Positions 33,219 to 43,332 are shown, numbered from the stretch's first letter. The stretch: 64,000 bases of DNA from Bursaphelenchus xylophilus (GCA_904066235.2 CAJFCV020000003.1:1860001-1924000), one strand, 5' to 3'. Numbers and translations are program-made. The notes: generated by a model not told the origin, from the letters alone.

Positions 33219-33481
33219 GGCTAGCCCAGTGGCAAAAAACATGCCATTTTGCATCCGGAAAGTATCAAAAATACAGTACATAAAATACCAACATTTCCCA
33301 GTAAAAAACTCCAATTTCAAAATCGCGCCCGCTCTATTTGTGAGGGCAAGAGCGCGCTCTTCAAAACGAGGGTTTTTTAGTTAGCTTTTCACTTGGGGAA
33401 GGAGGTATTTCGCTACATTTTTGATACTTCCCGGATGCAAAATGACACGTTTTTTGCCACTGGATCAGGTCCGGCACTGTA
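33219..33481. mobile_element. GATCCAG-family inverted-repeat element
   Basis: Arms CAGTGGCAAAAAACATGCCA and TTTTTTGCCACTGGATCAGG, right end GGCACTGTA. The centre carries GCGCGCTCTTCAAAACGA. Confidence 0.75.
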
Positions 33482-33939
33482 TCAAAACAAAAAATTTGGG
33501 AACCGACCTTTCAAGGCTGCCTTTGAAAATCCAAAGTTTAGTTACAAGTTTTATCAAAGATCCTTAAGATTCAATGTCAAGACTCCCAAAAAAAAAAACA
33601 GTCCGGCCCAAAGCTCGCCCCACTCGTCTCCCATTACAACAAAAGGTTTCTCAATTAAAAGGTTTCGGACGTCAATGCGCCAATCCCGGCTTGATAAATA
33701 TAAACCAACAGAGATATCCGAAAATGCCGAACAATGGCTCCAACAAAAAAATGATTTCACTCTCACCCATGGCTCTTTCATTGGTCATTGTCGCAAATTC
33801 TCGGCCTCCCAATTCGAAGACCTCGATTTGCGTCAAAGGTCGGTTGTGTGATTGTTACGTGGAGAATAGACAACACTTGCGGGCTGGGAACGCGACTTTT
33901 GAGGACCCGGAAGAGCGGCTACTATTAATATTATTTTCA

Positions 33940-34545
33940 TAAAGTGCGTGGACATTTGCTCTTTTTTGCACAGTGCATTTTCAACGTTTGCCATGCTTGT
34001 CGCCAACGCACAGTGCATTATCCTTTTTTTTGTTTTTTGCACAGTGCAGACCCCAAAAAGCCGGATTGCACTGTGCAAATTCCTGACGCCCCCCTCATTT
34101 AATGCACAGTGCGAAAACGAAAAAAAGATGAAATGAACAGTGCAAAATAAGCACCATGCTTCTTTTTTTTCTACACAGTGCATGCGACAAATGTCCATGC
34201 ACCGCTTCTTCAAAAGTGCGTAGACTTTTTGTGCACCGTACATTTCGCCCCTTTTTGCACCGTGCAGACACTTTTCAACCGATTTTGCACAGTGCAAAGT
34301 GTCAAATGCACACTGCAAAATGGGTTTTTTTTGCAGTGCACAGGGCATTTTTTTCGTCGCCGTTCGAAAAAATGCGACAACGTTTTTTCGCGGCGGTGCA
34401 CTGGTTTGACATCAAAATCTTTTAGCCCGCCCATTACTCGTGCCAGAAAGTGCGTAGACTTTTCGTCGCAAATTTTCCGCACTGTGCATTCGCCTTTTGC
34501 ACTGTGCAAGTCAAAAGTCGCCGCGACGAGCTGAAAAATCCCGTT
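33940..34545. repeat. Dense field of GCACAGTGC and GCACCGTGC palindromes
   Basis: At least 15 GCAC(A/C)GTGC or near copies occur in 600 bp, starting at TTTTCATAAAGTGCGTGGAC. This is several overlapping CATAAAGTGCG-type elements. ORFs here (FCTVQ and LHSAK repeats) are artefacts of the palindromes. Confidence 0.7.
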
Positions 34546-34687
34546 TTGAAGGGCCCGCCTTGAAGGAGATGGCGCGCTTTTCAAAGCGGAGTTTTTTAGC
34601 TTAGAGAAGGGAAGGGTTTGGAGGCATTTTGGTCCCTTCCGGGATGCAAAATGAGACGTTTTTTGCCATTGGATCAGGTCCTGTAAG
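34546..34687. mobile_element. Right half of a GATCCAG-family element
   Basis: From GGGCCCGCCTTGAAGG through CCTTCCGGGATGCAAAATGA to TGCCATTGGATCAGGTCCTG. It belongs to the GGGAAGGGTTTGGAGG sub-type shared with 44501-44752. Confidence 0.7.
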
Positions 34688-34810
34688 TTTTTCTCATCGT
34701 CAGCTACGCGGCCGCGCATTTTGGGAACGCGACAACAAGTGAAAAAAAAGAAGCGAAATACACTGTGCGCTGCAAAAAAAAAGTCTACGCACTTTATGGA
34801 ACGCCTAGTA

Positions 34811-34977
34811 TCAGTCTGTCGGGAAAATAAAGTGCATTCTGTCGCATCAAAAATTGCATCGTCATTGAGAAAATGAATTATATCGCCAAAAAATCAAATT
34901 GCTTTTCAGTTCAGCGACGCTATCGGCGCAGCTAAAAAAAAACAAAACTTTTGCTCATTATTTTCCCGACACACTGA
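34811..34977. mobile_element. MITE, subfamily A with a poly-A expansion
   Basis: Left TCAGTCTGTCGGGAAAATAA, right TTATTTTCCCGACACACTGA, with AAAAAAAAACAAAAC in the right arm. Confidence 0.88.
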
Positions 34978-35114
34978 CAGTACCATATTATACATAAATA
35001 TTCCAATACATACCCCAAAAACAGCCGGGTTCAACAACCAATTCGACCTTTGAAGTCTATTTTCCTCCCAACTTTGGGAACCCCGCAGGCTATTAATAAC
35101 CCGCATGGCGCGTC

Positions 35115-35333
35115 ATGCACCCGTTCGGAAGCTGGCGTCGGCCTAATATGATTAAGATATGCGAAAATTTGCGGCCTGCAAACACAATGAAGAGCGCAGT
35201 TCAGATGACGAGCGGAAAGACCGAATACTTTGAACATGCTACGCAATGTTTTACCATAAGAAGAGAGCTCCTAATTTTTGATGAATTCAAAAAACAGAAC
35301 GTATGCGATGAATTTCGAGAGAAACGGCCATAA
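35115..35333 (+). CDS. Short ORF or terminal exon with nearby poly(A) signal, unidentified
   Basis: 72 codons from ATG 35115 to TAA. An internal acceptor (GAGCGCAGTTCAG, ending about 35206) would start in the same frame at MTSGKTEYFEHATQ. Codons are purine-first. The C-terminus is charged (FKKQNVCDEFREKRP), and AATAAA lies about 30 bp beyond the stop at 35364. No domain is recognised. The combination of frame, codon pattern and signal is suggestive, not conclusive. Confidence 0.35.
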   Translation: MHPFGSWRRPNMIKICENLRPANTMKSAVQMTSGKTEYFEHATQCFTIRRELLIFDEFKKQNVCDEFREKRP

Positions 35334-35363
35334 TGAAGATTACAGAGATATTTTATATGTATA

Positions 35364-35369
35364 AATAAA
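35364..35369 (+). terminator. Possible polyadenylation signal AATAAA
   Basis: AATAAA lies about 30 bp after the stop of the 35115-35333 frame. A single match in A+T-rich DNA is weak evidence. Confidence 0.3.
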
Positions 35370-35481
35370 CTTATATGTATAAAAAAAGATGAAAGAACAA
35401 AATTTTCGATTTTTTTTGGAAAACCACAAAATTTAGGTTGTTTACAAGGCACAAGCCAGATTTCAACAACGGGCGAACCCC

Positions 35482-35789
35482 ATTATTTTCCCGACAGAGC
35501 ATTATTATCAAATTTCTATCAGTCTGTCGGTAAAATAATGAGCACAATTTCGCCAATTTCAATGGCCCCAAAAGCCAAGTTTAGGCCAGAAAAATCGAAC
35601 ATATTGACGGACCTGTGCATAATTCGACCTCTCCCAGTCTGTCGGGAAAATAATGAACACAATTTCGCTGCGTCGATCACGTTACTGAAGTGAAAAGCAA
35701 TTTGATTTTTTTGGTGACATAATTCATTTTCTCGACAAAAATTCGATTTTCGATGCGACAGAGTGCTCATTATTTTCCCGACAGACTGA
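35482..35789. mobile_element. Cluster of MITE pieces and one full subfamily A copy
   Basis: A right end at 35482-35500, a left end at 35519-35555 (TCAGTCTGTCGGTAAAATAA), then a complete copy at 35635-35789. Confidence 0.8.
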
Positions 35790-35856
35790 AAATTAAAAAA
35801 AATGTTTATTTTTTGTGAGTTTCAGAATTTTTCGAAAATTTCATCATTTTGTGCCG

Positions 35857-35858
<2 letters not shown>

Positions 35859-35892
<34 letters not shown>
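35859..35892. repeat. Homopolymer run of 34 T
   Basis: An uninterrupted T tract; its exact length may be unreliable in an assembly. Confidence 0.8.
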
Positions 35893-35893
<1 letters not shown>

Positions 35894-36007
35894 AAATTTG
35901 GCCCACACATTGGCCTTGCAATAAGACTACATATCAATTGCTAAAAATTGTAGCTCGCACTTTTTAGACAGACCCGAGGTATTCAGCGACCTTTGCGGCC
36001 AAAGGCC

Positions 36008-36032
36008 AGTCGTTATTTTCCCGACAGACCGA
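36008..36032. mobile_element. MITE right-end fragment
   Basis: GTCGTTATTTTCCCGACAGA, the subfamily C type right terminus. Confidence 0.6.
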
Positions 36033-36311
36033 TATCTTCGGCAATTTATCCAAAACTCAAAAAAATCTCCATATCCAATTGGAGAAGGGAATCTAAAAAT
36101 CATTTTTCGCGCTAACACGGGAAGTTAGCGCGAAAAAACAAACTGATCCTCACCAAATAAACCGTTTATAATTATTTACCCTGAGGCATTCTGCAAAAGA
36201 TGAAAGTGGCATCTTGCACCTTTTTCAAGGGCTTTTCAATGGTGTATAACACTTGCCATTTGGTGGGGGTCAATTCGTACACTTTTCCAGTAAGATGGGA
36301 ATTTGTTTTCA

Positions 36312-36715
36312 CAAGGAAAGTACTTTTACGGGGGTTCCTACTTTTTGACGGGACATATCTCAAAAAATCAGAAAAATGTGCTGATCAAGGATATATAAAT
36401 CTTAGCGGCCCATTTTAGGTTTTTAGGGGTGAAAATGCCCAAAAACTGCCTTAATTTCCCTACAAAAGGCGCAGGCATTCGAAACGATAAATCATTAAAC
36501 ATTATTTTAAGCCAAAATAAAAATTGTAAACCTGCGAAAAATTAAGCGAAAAGGGGTTCATATAGGGCTTTAAGTCAACTTCCGATTGAGTTTTCACCCC
36601 TAAAAACCTAAAATTGGCAGCTAAGATTTATATATCCTTGATCAGCACATTTTTTCTGATTTTTTGAGATATGTCCCGTCAAAAAGTAGGAGCCCCCAAA
36701 AAAGTACTTTCCTTG
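36312..36715. mobile_element. Inverted-repeat transposon, CAAGGAAAGTACTTTT ends, 3 bp TSD
   Basis: 404 bp. The ends CAAGGAAAGTACTTTTACGG and the inverse AAAAAGTACTTTCCTTG are flanked by TCA on both sides. The arms are about 110-140 bp and include TTTTGACGGGACATATCTCA. It is the shorter sister of the 45660-46251 copy and lacks that copy's 196 bp tRNA-like block. Three-base TNA target duplications suggest a PIF/Harbinger-like mechanism; that assignment is inference. Confidence 0.85.
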
Positions 36716-37149
36716 TCAGAATAGGGTTAAAAAACTTTTTTTTTTAAATTTCGCTATCCAAGCCGTAAAAATAGCAATTCAGAGATTACTGTACTGCTCC
36801 CTTAAAGAATTTCCTGATGTGAGACTCGTCCCCTGCCTAGTTAAAACACAATTTTTTGTATACATACTCGCCCACGTAGCAAATCTCCCAACTTTTTCTC
36901 TTCGCGGAAAAACCACACAAATTTTGCAAAAAACATTCCGAAAATAGTAATCGGATTACCAAAATTACAAGCAAATTGTAAACAGCTTTGTGTTTTCACA
37001 TTTTTTACATATTTTTCACTCAAATATGCGGATATCAGTCCAAAGCAATTTGTTTAAAATGCCGGGGATGCCCGAAAATGACGTCCCATTTCGAACTCTA
37101 GACATAAAACAAACATCCAAAGTAGAGACGAGCCGAAAGATATGGAAAA

Positions 37150-37420
37150 ACATTATATTTTTATTGGGCAAGAGAGCACGCGAAATGCGGAGAGCGGTCA
37201 CAGAGAAAAAAAAACTTTTTGGCGATATCTTTAACAGTTTTGCGCGGAAGAAAATCATTTTTTGTGGAAATAATATACTCTACGGTAGAATTAGGTATAA
37301 AAAATTTTATGTCATAGCCTTCCAAAAAAGTGGCACATCTTTGGCAACTTTAGACCTAAAAATCTCGGTTTTTTCAGCAAATTGCGACCTAGAAATCTCG
37401 CACTACATCTTACAGTAAGT
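37150..37420. mobile_element. Fragment of the 450 bp palindromic family
   Basis: Shares ACGCGAAATGCGGAGAGCGG, CTCTACGGTAGAATTAGG and AAAAATCTCGGTTTTTTCAG. Both outer ends are missing. Confidence 0.6.
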
Positions 37421-37496
37421 TTGCGCCAGATGTCATCAAAGTCTAAGATTTTGAATATACCAAAAAAAATTAAAATTTAAAAAAACTGTAGCTTTT

Positions 37497-37847
37497 TTGG
37501 CTGGTCATTTCACGTGGCCAACCCCATTTTTCTCAACCTTTGATCGTTTTTTCTTTGTCACCGTTACCGTAAAACGTTTCCCTCTCACTTCCGACCCTTT
37601 GAAATACGAACAAGAAAGAGCATGGAGGACATTAAAGGGTTCATGTGTTCATGGAACAGCACACAACGTGATTATGAGCAGGTTTATGAAAAGATCCGAG
37701 CCCCGGAATTTTGACGTGGTGGAAATGGAGGGAAAAGAAGACGGTGGCTACGTAGGTAATCACTTCCGATTACCCGAATTTTTCGAAAAAAGGGCAAAAA
37801 AGAATTCGTTTGATATCTTCAAAGAAATTGGGGGAAAAGACAAATGA
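37497..37847 (+). CDS. ORF or exon candidate, unidentified
   Basis: 116 open codons ending at TGA. The second half has convincing codon character (VVEMEGKEDGGYVGNHF, then FDIFKEIGGKDK) and is charged. The first half is T-rich (TFDRFFFVTVTV) and may be intron; no ATG opens the frame (it begins at TTG). A possible internal donor GTAG|GTAATC lies near 37756. It follows a repeat fragment. No family is recognised. Confidence 0.3.
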   Translation: MAGHFTWPTPFFSTFDRFFFVTVTVKRFPLTSDPLKYEQERAWRTLKGSCVHGTAHNVIMSRFMKRSEPRNFDVVEMEGKEDGGYVGNHFRLPEFFEKRAKKNSFDIFKEIGGKDK

Positions 37848-37914
37848 TTTCAGAGATTAACTCGTTGAAAAATTTTTAAAAAACCCCTATTTTATTGCTT
37901 GCAAGTGTAAGTCA

Positions 37915-38130
37915 TTCTGTCGGGAAAATCATGAGCACAAAGCCTGTCGATAATCGATCTCAGCGACTTTGCGAACGGACTTATAGACTAGTAAAAGCGC
38001 TCTGTATTAGAAAATGGCATACAACGGAACCTGTCTATTGCGAATACATTGTTTCTGGTCCCTTGCGACGTCAGTCTGTGGGGAAAATAATGAGCACAAT
38101 GCGCTGAATGCGCCGTTGAAATAAAAAGCA
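37915..38130. mobile_element. Left-end MITE fragments
   Basis: ATTCTGTCGGGAAAATCATG at about 37915 and GTCAGTCTGTGGGGAAAATA at about 38070, both without right halves. Confidence 0.65.
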
Positions 38131-38136
38131 ACATAC

Positions 38137-38422
38137 CAGTCTGTCCGGCAAATAATGTGCACAATGTGCCGAATGTTGCATACCATAGCCATTCCTACCA
38201 TAAAAGGTAATCTTTCCACAAAAAATCATTTTTTTCCGCGCGAAATAGGCAAATTTATGGACAAAAAAAATAATTTTTTCTCTCTGACCGCTCGCCGCGG
38301 TCAGAGAGAGCGTACGCTGCTGAAGTGAAAAGCAATTTGATTTTCCCGCGACACCATTCATTTTCTTGGCGGCGATGCGATTTTCGATGCGACAATGTGC
38401 TGATTATTTTCACGACAGACTT
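38137..38422. mobile_element. Subfamily A MITE interrupted by a piece of the 450 bp family
   Basis: Left end CAGTCTGTCCGGCAAATAAT and right end GTGCTGATTATTTTCACGAC flank about 145 bp containing CTCTCTGACCGCTCGCCGCG, the centre of the 450 bp family. Confidence 0.7.
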
Positions 38423-38738
38423 TTATTTCAACAGCGTCGAGTTTTTGGCGCAGGAAAAAGATTGCATCGTACAAAAGAAAAAATGTACTGTTCGTTTATA
38501 CACTGTTGAAAAAAGCATAATAGCCTACATATTACGATTTTTCAAAAGTCGCTAGACTTTTTTGTCGTGGGCCGCACCGTGCACAGAGCCCTTTCTTGCG
38601 GCGTGTATTTGGCCGTTTGCAAAGTTGCTGAAGTGATTTTTACAACAGGCCTTGTCCGAAAGCAAAAATTTCACTTTGCATTGGGCAATTTCTTGCATTT
38701 TCTACAGTTATATATGTATGCCTAATAGCAGCGCGACA

Positions 38739-39049
38739 TGTCAGATATCACGTGCCGACTCGTAAGGGTCGTAGGTACCTTTGATAAGAATTAGTTAGTT
38801 GAGTTAGAGAAGATAGAGGCGTTAGGCTAGGAGTCGGGTGCCCCTCCGTATGGAGCAGGCTGATATGGTAGTGTCTTTTAAGCATATAATATTGTAATTA
38901 AGTAAGTAAGTCTTCCCCTTCTGTATTGTCATTGATATATATATGACCCGCTTGGCATCATGTTGTAACGTATTGTTTTATGCAAGTTATTGAAATTGCA
39001 ATAAACTTATAAGTGATTAACTCGTGACCTTAGAAGGGCAAGCATTACA
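38739..39049 (+). other. Possible solo LTR or 3' regulatory block
   Basis: Starts TGTCAGATATCACG and ends GCATTACA, with a TATATATATGACCCGC motif and AATAAA about 65 bp further on, an order like U3-R-U5. Flanking 5 bp do not match (CGACA versus TAACT), and no primer-binding site or second LTR is seen. It could equally be unique DNA. Confidence 0.2.
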
Positions 39050-39309
39050 TAACTCTGCACCTGCAGTAATGTTTTTTGTGCCGTAGCACCCTGACTTTTC
39101 TCTAGCGCGAAGCAAAAAGTAACAATTTTAAGATCACTAATAAGAGTTGGAAATTTATTGTTGACACAAACAGGCCTCTGTTGTAACCTATTTTCGTCCA
39201 CATTGTCGGCACAGTACCCCTTTTCTTTATTTAGCCCAAAAAGACTAAAACCGGCCTTCTTCCGCGTTTGAAACATGAACACAATTGGTTGTAGTTGCAC
39301 TACAAACAA
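39007..39309 (-). CDS. Open frame with coding-like composition, unidentified
   Basis: 100 codons on the minus strand including LLQVQSYVMLALLRSRVNHL at the C-terminus, ending TAA. A donor-like CAG|GTGCAG lies inside, and no acceptor fits neighbouring exon phases. It overlaps the possible LTR on the other strand. This is a weak call. Confidence 0.2.
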   Translation of the reverse strand: MFVVQLQPIVFMFQTRKKAGFSLFGLNKEKGYCADNVDENRLQQRPVCVNNKFPTLISDLKIVTFCFALEKSQGATAQKTLLQVQSYVMLALLRSRVNHL

Positions 39310-39567
39310 CTTGCACTACAAATTACTGGAAGTCCAATGTATAATAAAACAATTTAGGGAATTAAGTGGATATGTAACGGAGGTTACGTAGCGAATTTTT
39401 GCCATCCCTAGAATTGTAGTAGGTGGGGAATTGGAAACGCAAAATTGATGAGAATTTGTAGTTTCAAGTGTATGACAGTAAAACGGACAAGGAATTGGAA
39501 CGTGAGTGGCACGTTGAAAAGTTCGATTGATCTTTTTTAAGCCATACAGATAATTCTTGGCCGAAAT

Positions 39568-39750
39568 TGCCTACGCGACAGCTAGAAGAGGCGAAAGATT
39601 TGGTATGCGACTGCGACGAGATATAATATAGCTGCGACAAATCCACATTACTTTCCCGACAGACTGAATGAATCCTTAGTATCACTGTGTCGGGAAAATA
39701 ATGTGGATTTACAGCCGCAACGAATCCACATTATTTTCCCGGCAGTCTGA
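39568..39750. mobile_element. Two subfamily B MITEs: a right half and a 69 bp mini-copy
   Basis: A right half ends ACATTACTTTCCCGACAGAC at 39667. A mini-copy at 39682-39750 has both ends around only TGTGGATTTACAGCCGCAAC. Confidence 0.8.
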
Positions 39751-39764
39751 TATTAAGGTCTCTA

Positions 39765-39912
39765 TCAGTCCGTCGGGAAAATAATGTGGATTTGTCGCAG
39801 TAAAACCTCCCGTGTCGTCGCATTCGCGCACCAAATCCCCATCCGCACAAGCCGTCGCAGCGCTGGGATTGGTGATTTCAAGACAAGCCCACATTATTTT
39901 CCCGACAGCCTT
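39765..39912. mobile_element. MITE, subfamily B
   Basis: Left TCAGTCCGTCGGGAAAATAA, right CCACATTATTTTCCCGACAG then CCTTA. Confidence 0.88.
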
Positions 39913-39994
39913 ATATTAGTCGTTCCATAAAGTGCGCAGACTTTTCCGAGGCACACAGTTTATTTTTCGTCTCTGTACAACAGAGCACATGTAT

Positions 39995-40130
39995 ATCTGT
40001 CGGGAAAATAATGTGGATTTGTCACAGTAAAATTTTTCGCCATGTCACAGTCGCACACCAAATCTCCGGCCAAGTCTTGCTGTCGCATAAACAATTTCAA
40101 TAAATCCACATTATTTTCCCGACAGACTGA
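39995..40130. mobile_element. MITE, subfamily B
   Basis: Left ATCTGTCGGGAAAATAATGT, right TTATTTTCCCGACAGACTGA. Confidence 0.88.
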
Positions 40131-40145
40131 TAAAGACCTATAATA

Positions 40146-40384
40146 TCAATGTGTCAGGAAAATAACGTGGATTTTTAGCAACAAAAGATTTCGAATCACA
40201 ACGAATCCACATTATTTTCCCGACAGTCTGATATTAAGGTCTCTATCAGTCCGTCGGGAAAATAATGTGGATTTTTCGTAGTAAAATTTCTCGTCTCGTC
40301 GCTATCGCGCACCAAATCTCCAGCCGAGTCTAGCTGTCGCATAGGCATTTTTAACAAATCCACATTATTTTCCCGACAGACTGA
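40146..40384. mobile_element. Mini-copy plus full subfamily B MITE, duplicate of 39682-39912
   Basis: A mini-copy at 40146-40229 is joined by ATATTAAGGTCTCTATCAGT to a full copy at 40243-40384. The same junction occurs at 39747-39768, so the pair was duplicated as a block. Confidence 0.88.
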
Positions 40385-40424
40385 TACGTTGAATACAGTA
40401 ATCTGTTGAGGTCAAAGTAGCACT

Positions 40425-40500
40425 CCAGTCGCGGCTAGCCATCGCAAAGCGAGGATGAACGATTTCAAGCGGCTAATCCCCAATATTTTCCCGACAGACT
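40425..40500. mobile_element. Right-half MITE, subfamily B, abutting an exon
   Basis: GTCGCGGCTAGCCATCGCAA to CAATATTTTCCCGACAGACT; it ends about 5 bp from the proposed donor of the exon at 40506. Confidence 0.75.
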
Positions 40501-40505
40501 TCTAC

Positions 40506-40883
40506 AGCAATTCTATCAACCCCAATCTCCGCCTTTTCCTCATCGGCGATCAAAAACCACTCCCCCACATATCCGAATCCACCCGTCCACCGTACGCATT
40601 TGTTTATTTGATGCCCCGCGCGCAATCCGGCCCTATTGTTTTCGGTGGCGTGGAATTGGATTAGCGTCGTGTGCAGCGACGCGGAAAAGGTCCTCGGGTT
40701 AATCGAGTTGATCGTGTTGAGCTTTTCCGGGAACGCCCGCGTTTGCAACACAGGTTCCGGGATGGGCCCGCTAATTGGGTCCGGTTCCGGCTCCGAGTTC
40801 GGCGCCGGCTTTTTTCGCACAGTCTCCTCGGGAGAGGAGTAGTACAATAAAAAGGCCGGCTGGGAGATGTAGTGGAGTTTTTG
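40506..40883 (-). CDS. Internal exon of an unidentified gene (strongest long exon)
   Basis: 126 codons, phase 0 at both ends. The acceptor ATCTCATTTGTCAG (ending 40884) is strong; the donor GCT|GTAGAA (from 40505) is weak and touches a MITE right end. Third positions are about 70% G+C, as in the 55656-55721 exon. The product starts QKLHYISQPAFLLYY, has a Pro/Glu-rich stretch (PAPNSEPEPDPISGPIPEP), then a well-structured region ending near CVRWTGGFGYVGEWFLIAD. I do not recognise the domain. Both neighbours in its phase class (55656-55721 and 1-96) could belong to one long-intron gene, but nothing proves it. Confidence 0.6.
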
Positions 40884-40989
40884 CTGACAAATGAGATCTG
40901 TTTTTTGCCGTCCAATTGAGCAGAGTTCTCTCCTGGTAAGGCGAAAAGGTTGAAAAAGTTTGGTGGAATTTGCAGTTCAGCACGTTTTA

Positions 40990-41142
40990 TCAGTCTGTCG
41001 GGAAAGTAATGAACACTCTGTCGTATCAGAAATCACATCATAAAAGAAAATGAATTGTGTGGCGGCAAAATCAAATTGCTTTTCACTTCAACGACAAGAT
41101 TGGCGCAGCTACATTGTGCTCATTATTTTCCCGGCAGACTGA
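40990..41142. mobile_element. MITE, subfamily A
   Basis: Left TCAGTCTGTCGGGAAAGTAA, right TCATTATTTTCCCGGCAGAC. Confidence 0.9.
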
Positions 41143-41191
41143 TACAAGAGAAGGGCCCCAAGTCTCGCATCTTGCACAAGCTTCTGAGATA

Positions 41192-41340
41192 TCTGTCTGT
41201 CGGGAAAATAATGACCACTCATCGAAAATCGCATCGCCGCTGAGAGAATGAATTGCATCGCAGAAAAATCAAATTTCTTTTCATTTCAGCGAAGCGATAG
41301 GCACAGCAAAATTTTGCCCATTATTTTCCCGACAGAGTGA
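41192..41340. mobile_element. MITE, subfamily A
   Basis: Left TCTGTCTGTCGGGAAAATAA, right TTATTTTCCCGACAGAGTGA. Confidence 0.9.
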
Positions 41341-41343
41341 TAT

Positions 41344-41672
41344 TCAGCGGTCTTTACGCAGAGAACACGTGAAGCGCACAGAGCAGTTGGCGAGACAACC
41401 ACGTTTTTGACCTTGTCTTGGCCAGTTTTGCACTGAGAAAATTGATTTTTTTGTGAAAACATTACTCTCTATGGCAAAAATACGCATGATACTTTTCATG
41501 TCAAAATTTGCAAAAAATGTCACACTTCGGTCAAATTTCGGGTAAAAAATCTTGGTCGTTTCTGCAGAAGCGACAGCTAGGAATCTTGCATACTTCTTAG
41601 AAAAAATTAGTCTAAATTTATGCCAAGTTTCATCAAAATCTGATCGTTGAACTCGAGTACTTCCCTATGTAA
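41344..41672. mobile_element. 450 bp palindromic family, one side
   Basis: From CAGCGGTCTTTACGCAGAGA to GAACTCGAGTACTTCCCTAT. The left half is missing next to a MITE. Confidence 0.6.
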
Positions 41673-42579
41673 ATCTGAAGGTTACATTATAGTGTTTAGA
41701 CCCTAAAATACAAAAGTTATAATGCCTTGTAGGTTGGCTAAAAAACATCATAAATTATTGTGCGGCTATTTTGGAGTTATCATCGTAAGTTTTTTGGAGA
41801 AAAACATTGACTTTTCGTTGAAATATCACTCAATTTTGTTTTTTTTCAACTGAAAAATTACCCAATTTTTGCTTTTTTCAACTGAAAAATTTTGATGACC
41901 ACAGTAAAATACGAGACAATAAATCTTCAACATATCTCAAAAAATTGTAATCACATTCTAATTTAGACTAATCAAATCTTTGCAACCCATTTTATTGCAA
42001 GGAATTTCCCTACAAACCCATTACTTCCCTTGCAACAGAATGCCAAGAAACCTCAAAAAATTCCAATTTCCCATAAAATTTGAGCGTTCATAAAACCCCT
42101 CCAAATAACCGCCCCAAAAACACTGTAATCCACCTTTTTTTAAAAGTACATATACTGTTATTACCCTTCCAAAACGGGGTCATCTCCCTCCCCACTTCCT
42201 CGTTTTTCCCCACGGACCGCCGCATTGGGGGGAATGCCGAGAAATGGTAACAGAAAAGTGGAATTCAATCGTCGCAAGTTCAGTTTGCCTACGTAAGAGC
42301 GGCTTGTTTTGTACCTATAGCCTTTCTTATTCAAGGAAAATTAAAAAAAGAGCTTTGAAAAATCCATTAAAAAAACTTTGCTATCACAAATCCAGTTTTT
42401 TTTTGCCGACAGGCTTATAATTAACACCCGGATTAACAACAACGGTGGTAATAGGTATAAAATTTTTATGGCAAAATTCAGAAGACTATATTTTTTTACT
42501 TTCAAGCACAAAATCTTGGTTGTTTCTGCAAAGCGCAAGCTAGGAATCTAGCCTGTGTCAGACAAAAAATATGCTAACA
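41673..42579. other. A+T-rich DNA, no gene
   Basis: A short direct repeat of TTTTTTCAACTGAAAAATTA occurs near 41840-41890. A family fragment (CTTGGTTGTTTCTGCAAAGC) lies near 42510. Nothing else is recognised. Confidence 0.35.
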
Positions 42580-43026
42580 GGGGAAGTACTCCAAGTGCGA
42601 TGCTCAGATTTTCATGAAACTTGGCACAAATTTAGAGTAATTTTTTCTAAGATATATGCGAGAATCCTAGTTCGCGCTTTGCAGAAACAACCGAGATTTT
42701 TAGATCGAAAGTCGGCTAAAATTTAGGACTTTTTTGCCGAATTCCGGCACGAAAAGTTTCATGCCTATTTCTACCGTAATGGATAATGTTTCTTCAAAAA
42801 ATCAAATTTTTCCACACGAAACTGCCAAAGTTATGGCCAAAAAAACGCTTTTCTCTCTGACCGCTCTCCGCGTTTAGCGTAGTCTCTCGGCGGCAAAGAT
42901 CGTTCAATATTTCGGCGGCTCCCGCAAAGCGCGAGCTAAAATGTTCAGGAATTGATATTTAGTCCGTATCCGACGTGTGTGCAAAATTTAAAGAAAATCT
43001 GAGCGTCGCACTTGGAGTACTTCCCC
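42580..43026. mobile_element. 450 bp palindromic element, complete
   Basis: Ends GGGGAAGTACTCCAAGTGCG and the inverse CGCACTTGGAGTACTTCCCC; CAG lies just outside on the left and TGTA on the right. Confidence 0.9.
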
Positions 43027-43077
43027 TGTAAATTCGTGTCAAGTATCGTCATGTTTTTATAAAGGTCGCACTTGTGG

Positions 43078-43332
43078 TACAGTGGAGGACCTGATCCAGT
43101 GGCAAAAAATGTACCATTTTGAATTCGGGAAGTATCAAAATGTGGCAAAATACTTCTTTCTCCAAGGGGAAAAAATTTCGTTTTGAAGGGCGCGGCATTT
43201 TCTTCACAAAAAGAGCGCGCGCGCTTTTGAAATCTGAGTTTTTTCACTTGGAGAGGGAGGTATTTTGCCATATTTTTTGATGCTTCCTGGACGCAAAATG
43301 GTAGGTTTTTTGCCACTGGATCAAACCACTGT
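43078..43332. mobile_element. GATCCAG-family element, complete, TA-flanked
   Basis: Left TACAGTGGAGGACCTGATCC, right CACTGGATCAAACCACTGTA; TA at both edges. Confidence 0.85.

Noticed and set aside
33833..34719. ORFs of 118-171 codons with LHSAK, FCTVQ and NAQC repeats
   Set aside because: They arise from stop-poor GCACAGTGC palindromes read on both strands; there is no codon bias and no splice structure.
38739..39049. A confident LTR retrotransposon
   Set aside because: TG...CA ends, a TATA-like motif and AATAAA are present, but there is no target duplication, second LTR, primer site or coding region; kept only as a low-confidence feature.
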